A stretch of DNA of 64,000 bases from Lachnospiraceae bacterium (GTDB lineage Bacteria > Bacillota > Clostridia > Lachnospirales > Lachnospiraceae). Under the pieces are notes generated by a model. That model saw nothing but the letters and a program-made list of their open reading frames with translations, was not told the DNA's origin and searched no databases. Below are positions 1 through 7,106 of the stretch, piece by piece; within the stretch, counting starts at the first letter, position 1, and each line of letters begins with the position of its first letter. The stretch is from positions 46,183-110,182 of the forward strand of contig JAQYAV010000041.1 of assembly GCA_029338675.1 (NCBI GenBank). The letters are read 5' to 3'. A program made the position numbers and the translations under genes.

Positions 1-550
1 TATAAAAATACACACCTACTCTAAGCTTCGCATTTGTTGCTTCCTCAATATGAGATTCAAACATATCATCATCTACTATCTTACCGCTTCCATATCCTCT
101 ATAGCCAACTCTAATTATTACCATATCCACGCCATTTTCTTTTACCTGCTCAAAATCTATATTCTCTTGAAAAGCAGAAATATCAATAGCTACTATGCTT
201 TTTCTAGCACCTTTCTCATCGTGATAATACATATAATCGCCATTATCAATGTAAAATCCCTCTAGATTATAATCATTTCTTGGCACTTCATTTGCAATTT
301 TATATATCTCGCAATCTGGTATATCGCCAACAATTATATAGCTGGTTTTAACAAATTTCCAATAATTGTCCACAACCATATCACTAATTTCATTTTGCTG
401 GATATACCAACTTCCTTTTTCTCTAAAATTGCTTATAAATGCAGGCTGCGCCTTATTTTTATTTATGTTAATTCCAATAAGAACACCTATCATAATAAGT
501 ATTACAGCACTTGCAAATAGAACTGCCACTTTTCTTACGTCATATTTCAT
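1..550 (-). CDS. GH25-family muramidase (lysozyme), C-terminal part beyond window
   Basis: The reading frame opens with ATG at 548-550 behind an AAGGAAAT ribosome binding site and stays open for 183 codons to the left edge, so the C-terminus is missing. Residues about 7-28 form one hydrophobic membrane anchor. From residue about 118 the sequence reads SIVAIDISAFQ, then VDMVIIRVGYRGYG and LRVGVYFY, the usual opening strands of glycoside hydrolase family 25, which cleaves the muramic acid-glucosamine bond of peptidoglycan. Asp123 matches the first catalytic acid position. Inferred role: membrane-anchored cell wall hydrolase acting outside the cell. The gene sits 24 bp downstream of the ABC permease and may be cotranscribed with it. 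Confidence 0.8.
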   Translation of the reverse strand, partial: MKYDVRKVAVLFASAVILIMIGVLIGININKNKAQPAFISNFREKGSWYIQQNEISDMVVDNYWKFVKTSYIIVGDIPDCEIYKIANEVPRNDYNLEGFYIDNGDYMYYHDEKGARKSIVAIDISAFQENIDFEQVKENGVDMVIIRVGYRGYGSGKIVDDDMFESHIEEATNAKLRVGVYFY

Positions 551-574
551 GTTGTATTTCCTTTACAATAGCTA

Positions 575-2590
575 TTATTGCCTTTTCTTCTTATCTAATA
601 GCCTTACCAACAGTAAACCTACTATCAAAAGTCCTGCTCCAAATAAACCAATAATAGCCAAATCTTTTATCTCTATAGTTTCCTTCATAAGTATAGGGAA
701 CAGCTTAGCCACCTGCTCCGGATAAAATGTAACTACACAAGCTAACGCGTTATTTATAAAATGCATCAGCATACCTGTAAATATACTTCCTGACTTGTAA
801 TTTACATAGCATATTATACATCCTAAAATAGCCGTTGTAAAAAACTTAACCAGGCTAATATGGTATATACCAAACAATGCCGAAGATACTAATATTGCAC
901 TGCTTATCTTCATGCCACTTCTCATTGAAGAAAAAATATAACCTCTAAACATTAACTCCTCGCATATTGCTGGAGTAACTGCTATAACCAATAGCGAAAT
1001 AACAAAGCTGTTATTGCCTAATATCTCCATGGTTTCAGCTTGATTATCCACGCTAGATTTAAAAATCTTATCTGCAACTGTGCTAATAACAATTCCAATA
1101 GATGTGGCACCTATACTCATAAGCACACTAACAATCAAATAAATTGGATTAAACCTCTTAATTCTAAAGGTTTCTATCAAATCCTTCTTTGTATAAATTG
1201 CAGTTAACATTGGAATACCTACAATAATAAACTGTGTAAGCCAAACACCTAGAAGGCCATATTTAAGCTGCAGCATACTTCCAAAATAGATAATTGCTAC
1301 TATTGCAACTGCAACAACAAGCCATCCATCGCCTGTTGTAGGCAAACCGCCTTTTTTAAGATTTGATCTTCTCTCAAAAATCTGAAAACCATTACTTCCA
1401 TCGCCAAACAATATATCTTCACTGTTATATATTTTTGCCAAAAATGACACCGCTGCAATACCATATGCAACATTGCTGACTAATACAATTGCTATAATTG
1501 TTACATTATATTTAAATATCAAAAGGTCCTTTATTAATAAGCAAATATTAGCGACAGGAATTAATGCCATCTGCACATCCATTTCTATATTAGGAATAAA
1601 TGCAACAAAAGACGCAAACATGACTACTAGCATAAGGGGAGTAATATAGTTATTAGCTTCCTTGTATGATTTGGCAAATGCACATACACACATTGTAATA
1701 GCGCTAATAAATACAGCAAATGCCAACACACACAATGCTCCAACAATAATAGCCGGAATAAATCTTGTCATATCCACCTTTGTTCCATTAGCAGAAATCT
1801 GAGCCACCTTATACATATATACACCAACACCACACATCGATATAAGATTAAGCAACGCAGACACAATTCCTATTGTCGCTACTGTTAAGAACTTACTTAT
1901 TATCAAATCCTTACTGCTTACTGGAAGAGTTAAAAGAGTTTCCATTGTTCCTCTTTCCTTCTCTCCTGCTGTTGTATCAATAGCTGGATACATTGTTCCC
2001 ATCAGCAAGCTAACAACAAGCATAAATGGAATTAATGTTCCAAGCAAATTTCCCGCTGTTTGCTCTTTGCTAGACGAATCCTTATACTCAATTGAAATAG
2101 GTTTCAATATATAATCCTTTTCAATTCCCGCATTTTTTAATCTTTCATCTGTTAAGCTATCTGCATAAGACTTTATTACAGTTTCAATATTATCTACAGC
2201 ATAGTTTGAGTTAGTAATCGATGACATATAATGTATGTCAAATTGTTCTTTTCCAATTTCCTTTGAATAATAAATAGTAACATACGCATTGATTTCTTCC
2301 TCTGCCAAAGCCTTTTTGTAATCGTCTACCTTTACTATTTCAAGGCCCGTTTTCTCCTGCTTATTAAAGAAATTCACAAATTCACTTTCTTCATCCAAGC
2401 ACTCAATAGCAAATTTATATGTGCTTTCAGAAAGATTTTTAGTAATTTTAGTCATCATCTGCATGCTGACAAGCATAATAAGGGGATACACAATCAAAGG
2501 CACAAGAAGCATCATAATTACTGTTTTCTTGTCTCTTAATACATCTAATATTTCTTTTTTGTATAAAAATTTAATTGCTTTTTTATTCAT
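575..2590 (-). CDS. ABC-2 type permease fused to CPBP intramembrane protease domain
   Basis: About 671 residues from the ATG at 2588-2590 (MNKKAIKFL), which has a GGAGGGTG site just upstream; a longer frame upstream exists but lacks such a site. The first half has the ABC-2 exporter layout: a membrane helix, a large extracytoplasmic segment, then a group of helices beginning after GEKERGTMETLL, a NatB-like signature. The last ~200 residues carry EELMFRGY (EExxxR) near residue 545 and later FGIYHIS and HFINNA, the three motifs of CPBP (CAAX/bacteriocin-processing) proteases. The start overlaps the ATPase stop by 8 bp, so the two are translationally coupled. Role inferred: exporter, perhaps of an ion, peptide or lipid, with a built-in membrane protease of unknown target. 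Confidence 0.8.
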   Translation of the reverse strand: MNKKAIKFLYKKEILDVLRDKKTVIMMLLVPLIVYPLIMLVSMQMMTKITKNLSESTYKFAIECLDEESEFVNFFNKQEKTGLEIVKVDDYKKALAEEEINAYVTIYYSKEIGKEQFDIHYMSSITNSNYAVDNIETVIKSYADSLTDERLKNAGIEKDYILKPISIEYKDSSSKEQTAGNLLGTLIPFMLVVSLLMGTMYPAIDTTAGEKERGTMETLLTLPVSSKDLIISKFLTVATIGIVSALLNLISMCGVGVYMYKVAQISANGTKVDMTRFIPAIIVGALCVLAFAVFISAITMCVCAFAKSYKEANNYITPLMLVVMFASFVAFIPNIEMDVQMALIPVANICLLIKDLLIFKYNVTIIAIVLVSNVAYGIAAVSFLAKIYNSEDILFGDGSNGFQIFERRSNLKKGGLPTTGDGWLVVAVAIVAIIYFGSMLQLKYGLLGVWLTQFIIVGIPMLTAIYTKKDLIETFRIKRFNPIYLIVSVLMSIGATSIGIVISTVADKIFKSSVDNQAETMEILGNNSFVISLLVIAVTPAICEELMFRGYIFSSMRSGMKISSAILVSSALFGIYHISLVKFFTTAILGCIICYVNYKSGSIFTGMLMHFINNALACVVTFYPEQVAKLFPILMKETIEIKDLAIIGLFGAGLLIVGLLLVRLLDKKKRQ

Positions 2591-3347
2591 TAGAAACACC
2601 CTCCTCCATAATAAGAGAGCTGAAGATATCTCTAAGATTCTTACCATTTGTCGCTTTTTTTAATTCTTCTATAGTCCCTTGACTAATAATTTTGCCACCA
2701 TTAATCAAAACTATTCTATCACACAAATACTCGGCTTCTTCCATATAATGAGTAGAATATAATACTGACTTTCCCTTATCTCGCTCTCGCTTCATAAATT
2801 CTATTATTGCGCTACTGCTAATAATGTCTAATCCAAGAGTAGGCTCGTCAAATATATACAAATCAGGATCATGAACGATACACCTTGCAATAGATGCTCT
2901 TTGAGTCTGACCAGTAGAAAGCTTTTCTATTCTATTATCAATAAAGCTTTCCATATTAAGCACTTTGCATATTTCTTCAATACGCTGGTTAATTACATCC
3001 TCCTCCATTCCAAATATATTGCCCATGATTGTGAGTAGTTCTCTCGAGCTAAGTCTTCCATAAAGTTTAGTATTTCCTGATAAATATCCAATCTTACGCT
3101 TTATGTCCTTTACATCAACAATCTTTTCTCCATTAATATTAAAGCTTATTTCTCCACTTGTAGGCTCCATCATGCAACTCAACATTCTAAGTAGTGTTGT
3201 TTTTCCTGCTCCATATGGAACAAGAACGCCCACAATCTCCCCCTTATTAACATTAATAGAAATATCATCCACCGCATTAAAACTTGTTTTTTTATGTTTC
3301 TTTTCATTTCTAATAAAAGTTTTTACTAGATTATTCGCACAAAGCAT
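2583..3347 (-). CDS. ABC transporter ATPase (NatA-like)
   Basis: 254-residue nucleotide-binding subunit that powers the permease encoded immediately downstream. Seen motifs: Walker A VPYGAGKTT near residue 45 (Tyr replaces the usual Asn of GPNGAGKTT, the GKT core is intact), ABC signature LSTGQTQR, Walker B YIFDEPTLGLD, and the switch histidine in STHYMEEAEYLCDR. The layout fits the NatA/CcmA class of ABC-2 ATPases. It starts at ATG 3345-3347 after a GGGGGCGAG site and ends inside the first codons of the permease gene. Substrate cannot be read from sequence; sodium extrusion is known for NatAB but is not shown here. Confidence 0.85.
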   Translation of the reverse strand: MLCANNLVKTFIRNEKKHKKTSFNAVDDISINVNKGEIVGVLVPYGAGKTTLLRMLSCMMEPTSGEISFNINGEKIVDVKDIKRKIGYLSGNTKLYGRLSSRELLTIMGNIFGMEEDVINQRIEEICKVLNMESFIDNRIEKLSTGQTQRASIARCIVHDPDLYIFDEPTLGLDIISSSAIIEFMKRERDKGKSVLYSTHYMEEAEYLCDRIVLINGGKIISQGTIEELKKATNGKNLRDIFSSLIMEEGVSNE

Positions 3348-3368
3348 ATAATTCTCGCCCCCACAGCA

Positions 3369-5099
3369 TTATATTTTCAAATCATACTTTTCTCCACCAA
3401 GCTTGATTCTTATAACCTTTTGATTATACGAAATCTTGTTGTATACAATTCTTAATTTAGTAAATAAAGAAGTATCCTCCTGTTTACCAATTGCCTTAAA
3501 TACCGGCTTTTCCTCTAATAGCTTATAATCAGCACTCCAATTATCCAAAATACGCTGAGTATCATTAACATAAAACTTTGCATTATAACGCTTCAACGCA
3601 TTCTTAGATGATTTTAAGTTGTTTGCAATTGCTCCCCCCACAGAGCAAGTTCTAACAACAATCTGACTTCCTGGAAATATTGAATGTATCTTATCCAATA
3701 TCTGTTCAATCTGACTAAAGGAACAATGATTAATGGAATCTCCAAATATAAACATTATGCCCTTACTCTTGTCACATTTAATATCATCTAACCATGTTAA
3801 ATCCATTATATCTCTTCCAATAGTCTTTTCTCTATTAAACTCCCCGAAGATATTACGCCTAATAGTCATAATACTTCGTGAGTCAACGTTGTACCAATTA
3901 ATCCAACCATTATCAACTCTCTCAAATGCATTATCAAGCCTACATCCAACATAAACTATAGTACTTCTTGGATACTGAACCATATATTGCTTAACCATAT
4001 CATCAATTAATTTATATGTAGCGGCCAATCTCAAATAGTTATATTGCCCTACCTTAGTATTTAATTCAGAAAAATCAATTTTTTCATCATACATATACTT
4101 CATGATTCGGTCATCCTTAATCACATCTGGCATTTTTTTTGTCCAATCAGCAATAAGCTTTAATTGAAATAAATCCTTTATGTACGAATTTCTTTTACCA
4201 AGAATAATATCTGTCAAATATATAAATGCCTCTTTGCTTTTTCTTGAATTTGAATATATTAAAAAATCATGTTCTTCAATTTCAAATTCGAAAAGTGAAG
4301 CTCTAATTCCCTGTTTTTTTAGTTTATTATAAAATGCCCTTGAATAATGATTAAAAGCATCTCCTATTCCAGATAAAATAGTTACATCATCAACAACATC
4401 TGTATATTCCTCATAAAATGGACTAGTATATTCAGTTTTTGCTGCAAATTCTCTTACCCAATATTTGTTAATAAATTCCTTATATCCATTAGAATAGAGT
4501 ATCTTATGATTTTTCTCTGCAACCTTCTGAAGCATATTCTCCATATTTTTATCAAAAAACTCTGTATCAATAACTGGAGAAAGAAGAACCATTTTATCTG
4601 GCTTTCTAAGTCCATTTGTCCATGCAACAATACTAAGTGAAAGAGCCAGTCCTGCTCCTGATGAATCCCCAAGCATAACAATTCTTTTAATATTCGTATC
4701 CTTTGCCAAATGCGCATAAACCTGCTTTAATGCTGTGAACACTTCCTGACATGAATGTTCTGGTGCCAGCGGATAAAGAGGCACAAAAACACCCATTCCT
4801 GTTTTATTGCATATTCTCTCAACAAAACGCCACTGTTCCTTATTAATTTCCATAAATGTTCCACCACCATATAAATAAAAGATGTATTCTCCATCATTTC
4901 TTTTATTCTTAGGTAAAACATAGTAGCAATGGCATCCACCTACATCCTTTTGCGAAATGTTCAGCCTTTTATACATATCAACAGATGGAATACACTTCTC
5001 ACCCTTATGAAGCTCCAAAGCCGCCTTCTTAATGGATTCGCAATCTAAACTAAATAACTTATTCATTCCGTTGTTAATTTTATATTTTTGTGGGCTCAT
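3369..5099 (-). CDS. Alpha/beta-hydrolase (HSL-type esterase) fused to LCM-like methyltransferase
   Basis: 576-residue two-domain protein without signal peptide. Residues about 70-300 look like a hormone-sensitive-lipase-type esterase: YGGG (77-80, in place of HGGG oxyanion motif), nucleophile motif GDSSGAG (144-150), and candidate Asp and His in GIGDAFNH and EEHDFLIY. From about 320 to the end it resembles leucine carboxyl methyltransferase/Tcmp-type O-methyltransferases (COG3315): YLRLAATYKLID, then the SAM-loop-like VYVGCRLDNAFERV, then WINWYNVDS. The start follows an AAAGGTGG site. It lies 21 bp upstream of the ABC transporter genes on the same strand, suggesting one transcript. Substrates are unknown; the pairing suggests making and hydrolysing a carboxyl methyl ester or similar small-molecule modification. 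Confidence 0.7.
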   Translation of the reverse strand: MSPQKYKINNGMNKLFSLDCESIKKAALELHKGEKCIPSVDMYKRLNISQKDVGGCHCYYVLPKNKRNDGEYIFYLYGGGTFMEINKEQWRFVERICNKTGMGVFVPLYPLAPEHSCQEVFTALKQVYAHLAKDTNIKRIVMLGDSSGAGLALSLSIVAWTNGLRKPDKMVLLSPVIDTEFFDKNMENMLQKVAEKNHKILYSNGYKEFINKYWVREFAAKTEYTSPFYEEYTDVVDDVTILSGIGDAFNHYSRAFYNKLKKQGIRASLFEFEIEEHDFLIYSNSRKSKEAFIYLTDIILGKRNSYIKDLFQLKLIADWTKKMPDVIKDDRIMKYMYDEKIDFSELNTKVGQYNYLRLAATYKLIDDMVKQYMVQYPRSTIVYVGCRLDNAFERVDNGWINWYNVDSRSIMTIRRNIFGEFNREKTIGRDIMDLTWLDDIKCDKSKGIMFIFGDSINHCSFSQIEQILDKIHSIFPGSQIVVRTCSVGGAIANNLKSSKNALKRYNAKFYVNDTQRILDNWSADYKLLEEKPVFKAIGKQEDTSLFTKLRIVYNKISYNQKVIRIKLGGEKYDLKI

Positions 5100-5199
5100 T
5101 ATATTCCACCTTTCACCACATTAATAACTAAAATATATGTTATGTACATAATAATACTTCTCAACAATAACGAAATACAATTTCACAGAGTAATTATAG

Positions 5200-5246
5200 C
5201 ATATAAAACAAAAGACGGAAAGCAATTTAATATTGCTTTCCGTCAA
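5200..5246 (-). terminator. Rho-independent terminator of tRNA-Leu
   Basis: On the minus strand a long near-perfect stem (GACGGAAAGCAAT pairing with ATTGCTTTCCGTC, arms within 5214-5244) is followed by TTTTGTTTT, a few bases after the tRNA 3' end. Confidence 0.85.
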
Positions 5247-5250
5247 TAAA

Positions 5251-5334
5251 TGCAGCTGATGGGACTTGAACCCACACCCACATAAATGGACATGAACCTG
5301 AATCATGCGCGTATGCCAATTCCGCCACAGCTGC
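5251..5334 (-). tRNA. tRNA-Leu (anticodon CAG)
   Basis: 84-nt class II tRNA. The 7-bp acceptor stem is GCAGCTG/CAGCTGC with A73 at 5251; the D-arm TGGCGGAATTGGCA and the T-arm GGTTCAAGTCC are present. The anticodon stem CATGA/TCATG closes the loop TTCAGGT, placing CAG at positions 34-36 (reads CUG leucine codons). A long variable arm follows, as expected for leucine tRNAs. The CCA end is not encoded. Confidence 0.95.
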
Positions 5335-5348
5335 GTATTACACTCAAG

Positions 5349-5377
5349 ATAATATCATCTGGATATAACCTTGTCAA
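5349..5377 (-). promoter_or_regulatory. Sigma-A promoter of tRNA-Leu
   Basis: Minus-strand TTGACA (5372-5377), 17-bp spacer, TATTAT (5349-5354), ending about 15 bp before the mature tRNA 5' end. Confidence 0.85.
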
Positions 5378-5458
5378 TTGAGTGTAATTATCTATATTTT
5401 CAAAATATATTGTCTATATCTTTCAAACCGATAAGCATCTATAGTATTCAAGCACAAT

Positions 5459-6559
5459 TTACTGTGCATCAGTGTTAGTTGCAGGAACACCCTTACCCTT
5501 CTCAAGTAGAATATCATATACCTTTTCTGAAAGTGCGAAATATACAAAATCTTTATTATTGTACTGCTCATTAAGCTGCTTTTCTGTATATCCAGTTTCT
5601 TTCATTACCTTCTTCTTAATAGCTTCAACATCTTCTTTAGTAACAGTAAGATTTTCCTTCTTAGCAACTGAACAAATTACAATTTTCTCTTTCATATAAG
5701 ATTTAGCTTGCTCAGAAATGTAATCTCTAAACACCTGTTCTGAAGCCATTCCATAAGTAGTTGTAACATAAGTAGCAAAATCATAGCCTACATTATCTGC
5801 TTCCTTCTGAACACGATTTATTATATCATCAATCATTTCCTGCATATCTTTTTCAGGATATTCTTTAATTGTAACCTCGTCCATCAAAGCTTCCATAACA
5901 GCTGACTTATTGTAGCTCTCATCGCTCTTTGAATAATAATCAACCATCTCTTCCTTAAGCTTTGTTTCGTATTCGTCAACTGATTTTGCATCTGTATATG
6001 AAGCAATAAACTCATCATTGTATTCTGGAGCATTAACCTTAACAATATAGTTAATTGTTATTGTAAACACAACAGATTCACCAGCTAAATCTTGGTTAGC
6101 AGGATATTCCTTTGGAAATTTAACTGTAATGTCAAATGTTTCTCCTACCTTATGATTAGCAATCTGCTCTTCCATTCCTTCAATAAATGTTCCTGAGCCG
6201 AGTTCAAGATCCTTTCCTTCACCATTCGAACTACCACCTTCGAACTCCTCGCCATTATGCTTACCTACAAAATCAATATTAACAGTATCTCCCATTACAG
6301 CAGTTCCTTCTTTAACCTGCTCTGTTGTACTATACTGACTAATAAGTCCATCTATCTGACTTTGAACCATTTCATCGTTTACTTCTGTTTTTGTTTCTGT
6401 GTACTCTAAGCCCTCGTAATCTACAAGTTCACAACACTTAGAATATCTGTCTATCATTCCATCTACATCTACACCAGCAACCTTGCCACATCCGCCTAAC
6501 ATAGTAAGGCTTAAAGTTAATGCTAATGCGCAACTTACTTTTTTTAATTCCTTTTTCAT
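5459..6559 (-). CDS. Exported trigger-factor-like FKBP peptidyl-prolyl isomerase lipoprotein (paralog 1)
   Basis: 366 residues. A short positively charged start and hydrophobic stretch end in the lipobox LGGC, so the mature protein should be anchored by lipid to the outer face of the membrane. After a linker helix, residues about 83-185 match the trigger-factor FKBP domain: GDTVNIDFVGKHNG, LGSGTFIEGMEEQI, VGETFDITVKFP. The rest matches the helical trigger-factor C-terminal chaperone arms. The N-terminal ribosome-binding domain of cytosolic trigger factor is absent. Inferred role: folding of secreted proteins. A second copy lies at 10056-11219. Start ATG is preceded by a GGAAGGATA site. This architecture also occurs in other Clostridia as far as known. 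Confidence 0.85.
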   Translation of the reverse strand: MKKELKKVSCALALTLSLTMLGGCGKVAGVDVDGMIDRYSKCCELVDYEGLEYTETKTEVNDEMVQSQIDGLISQYSTTEQVKEGTAVMGDTVNIDFVGKHNGEEFEGGSSNGEGKDLELGSGTFIEGMEEQIANHKVGETFDITVKFPKEYPANQDLAGESVVFTITINYIVKVNAPEYNDEFIASYTDAKSVDEYETKLKEEMVDYYSKSDESYNKSAVMEALMDEVTIKEYPEKDMQEMIDDIINRVQKEADNVGYDFATYVTTTYGMASEQVFRDYISEQAKSYMKEKIVICSVAKKENLTVTKEDVEAIKKKVMKETGYTEKQLNEQYNNKDFVYFALSEKVYDILLEKGKGVPATNTDAQ

Positions 6560-6613
6560 TGTATGTATCCTTCCATATTATATAAATTTATAAAAATGTG
6601 TTTCCACCTAAAC

Positions 6614-6633
6614 TTTTATATCACATTTCCTAG
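6614..6633 (-). promoter_or_regulatory. Candidate extended -10 promoter of lipoprotein paralog 1
   Basis: Minus strand reads CTAGGAAATGTGATATAAAA about 60 bp before the start codon. A nearly identical block precedes paralog 2 at 11249-11269, which supports it as a shared promoter or operator. Confidence 0.45.
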
Positions 6634-6702
6634 TAAATTGGAAGTTTTTTATTTTTTTTCACATTTTTATCACATTACTCTTCCATTGTGCTCAAAAGTG
6701 TG

Positions 6703-6718
6703 ATACTATATATAGTGT
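6703..6718. promoter_or_regulatory. NrdR-box-like site 1
   Basis: Reads ATACTATATATAGTGT; against the NrdR box ACACWATATATWGTGT it differs at one base, and its core ACTATATATAGT is a perfect palindrome. It lies about 400 bp upstream of nrdD and about 145 bp upstream of the divergent lipoprotein gene. Confidence 0.6.
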
Positions 6719-6863
6719 CTTGAAGGGCAGCAAAATACAACATTTTTTATATTTTTTTTGCCTTTAGGCGCTTTTTTTACGGCCAAAATGTAAATAAAAA
6801 TTTACCCAAAACACAACATTTAGTATGCTGTGTTTATTTTTTTCTATATTTAGTATTTCTCTA

Positions 6864-6892
6864 TTTACAAACAAAAATAAGAGTGCTATAAT
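6864..6892 (+). promoter_or_regulatory. Promoter of nrdD
   Basis: TTTACA (6864-6869), 17-bp spacer, TATAAT (6887-6892). The predicted start of transcription near 6899 leaves a leader of about 208 nt before nrdD. Confidence 0.65.
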
Positions 6893-6910
6893 ATCAAATC
6901 GTAGGGACAA

Positions 6911-6926
6911 ACACTATATATATTAT
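6911..6926. promoter_or_regulatory. NrdR-box-like site 2
   Basis: Reads ACACTATATATATTAT, 14 of 16 positions matching the NrdR box. It lies just downstream of the predicted transcription start, where a bound repressor would block RNA polymerase. The spacing of about 208 bp from site 1 is much larger than the roughly three helical turns usual for paired NrdR boxes. Confidence 0.5.
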
Positions 6927-6958
6927 TTATTAAGCAAAGCCTACACATTGCTTAATAA
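6927..6958 (+). promoter_or_regulatory. Leader hairpin with following T-run upstream of nrdD
   Basis: Perfect 11-bp arms TTATTAAGCAA (6927-6937) and TTGCTTAATAA (6948-6958) around a 10-nt loop, then AGCG and seven T residues. It abuts NrdR-like site 2. It could act as a weak attenuator or as an mRNA-stabilising hairpin; a second small hairpin (TTAGC/GCTAA, 6979-6993) follows. The rest of 6560-7106 shows only AT-rich sequence with no gene. Confidence 0.45.
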
Positions 6959-7106
6959 AGCGTTTTTTTGCGTCTCTATTAGCATTCGGCTAACGCCCCT
7001 TGCAAAATTACGAAAAAATGCTACGAACTATCAAATGGTTACTGGCATTTGTTTTTAAATAATACATAAATCTAGCATAGCTAGAAAAAAATTTAGGAGA
7101 AGAGAT

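Noticed and set aside
5121..5306. 61-codon minus-strand frame
   Set aside because: Runs through the tRNA-Leu gene and its terminator.
6721..6790. Short GCC/GGC stem with T-run as terminator
   Set aside because: Stem of only 3-4 bp and no gene ends there.
6825..7058. 77-codon plus-strand frame before nrdD
   Set aside because: Covers the promoter and leader hairpin; no ribosome binding site.
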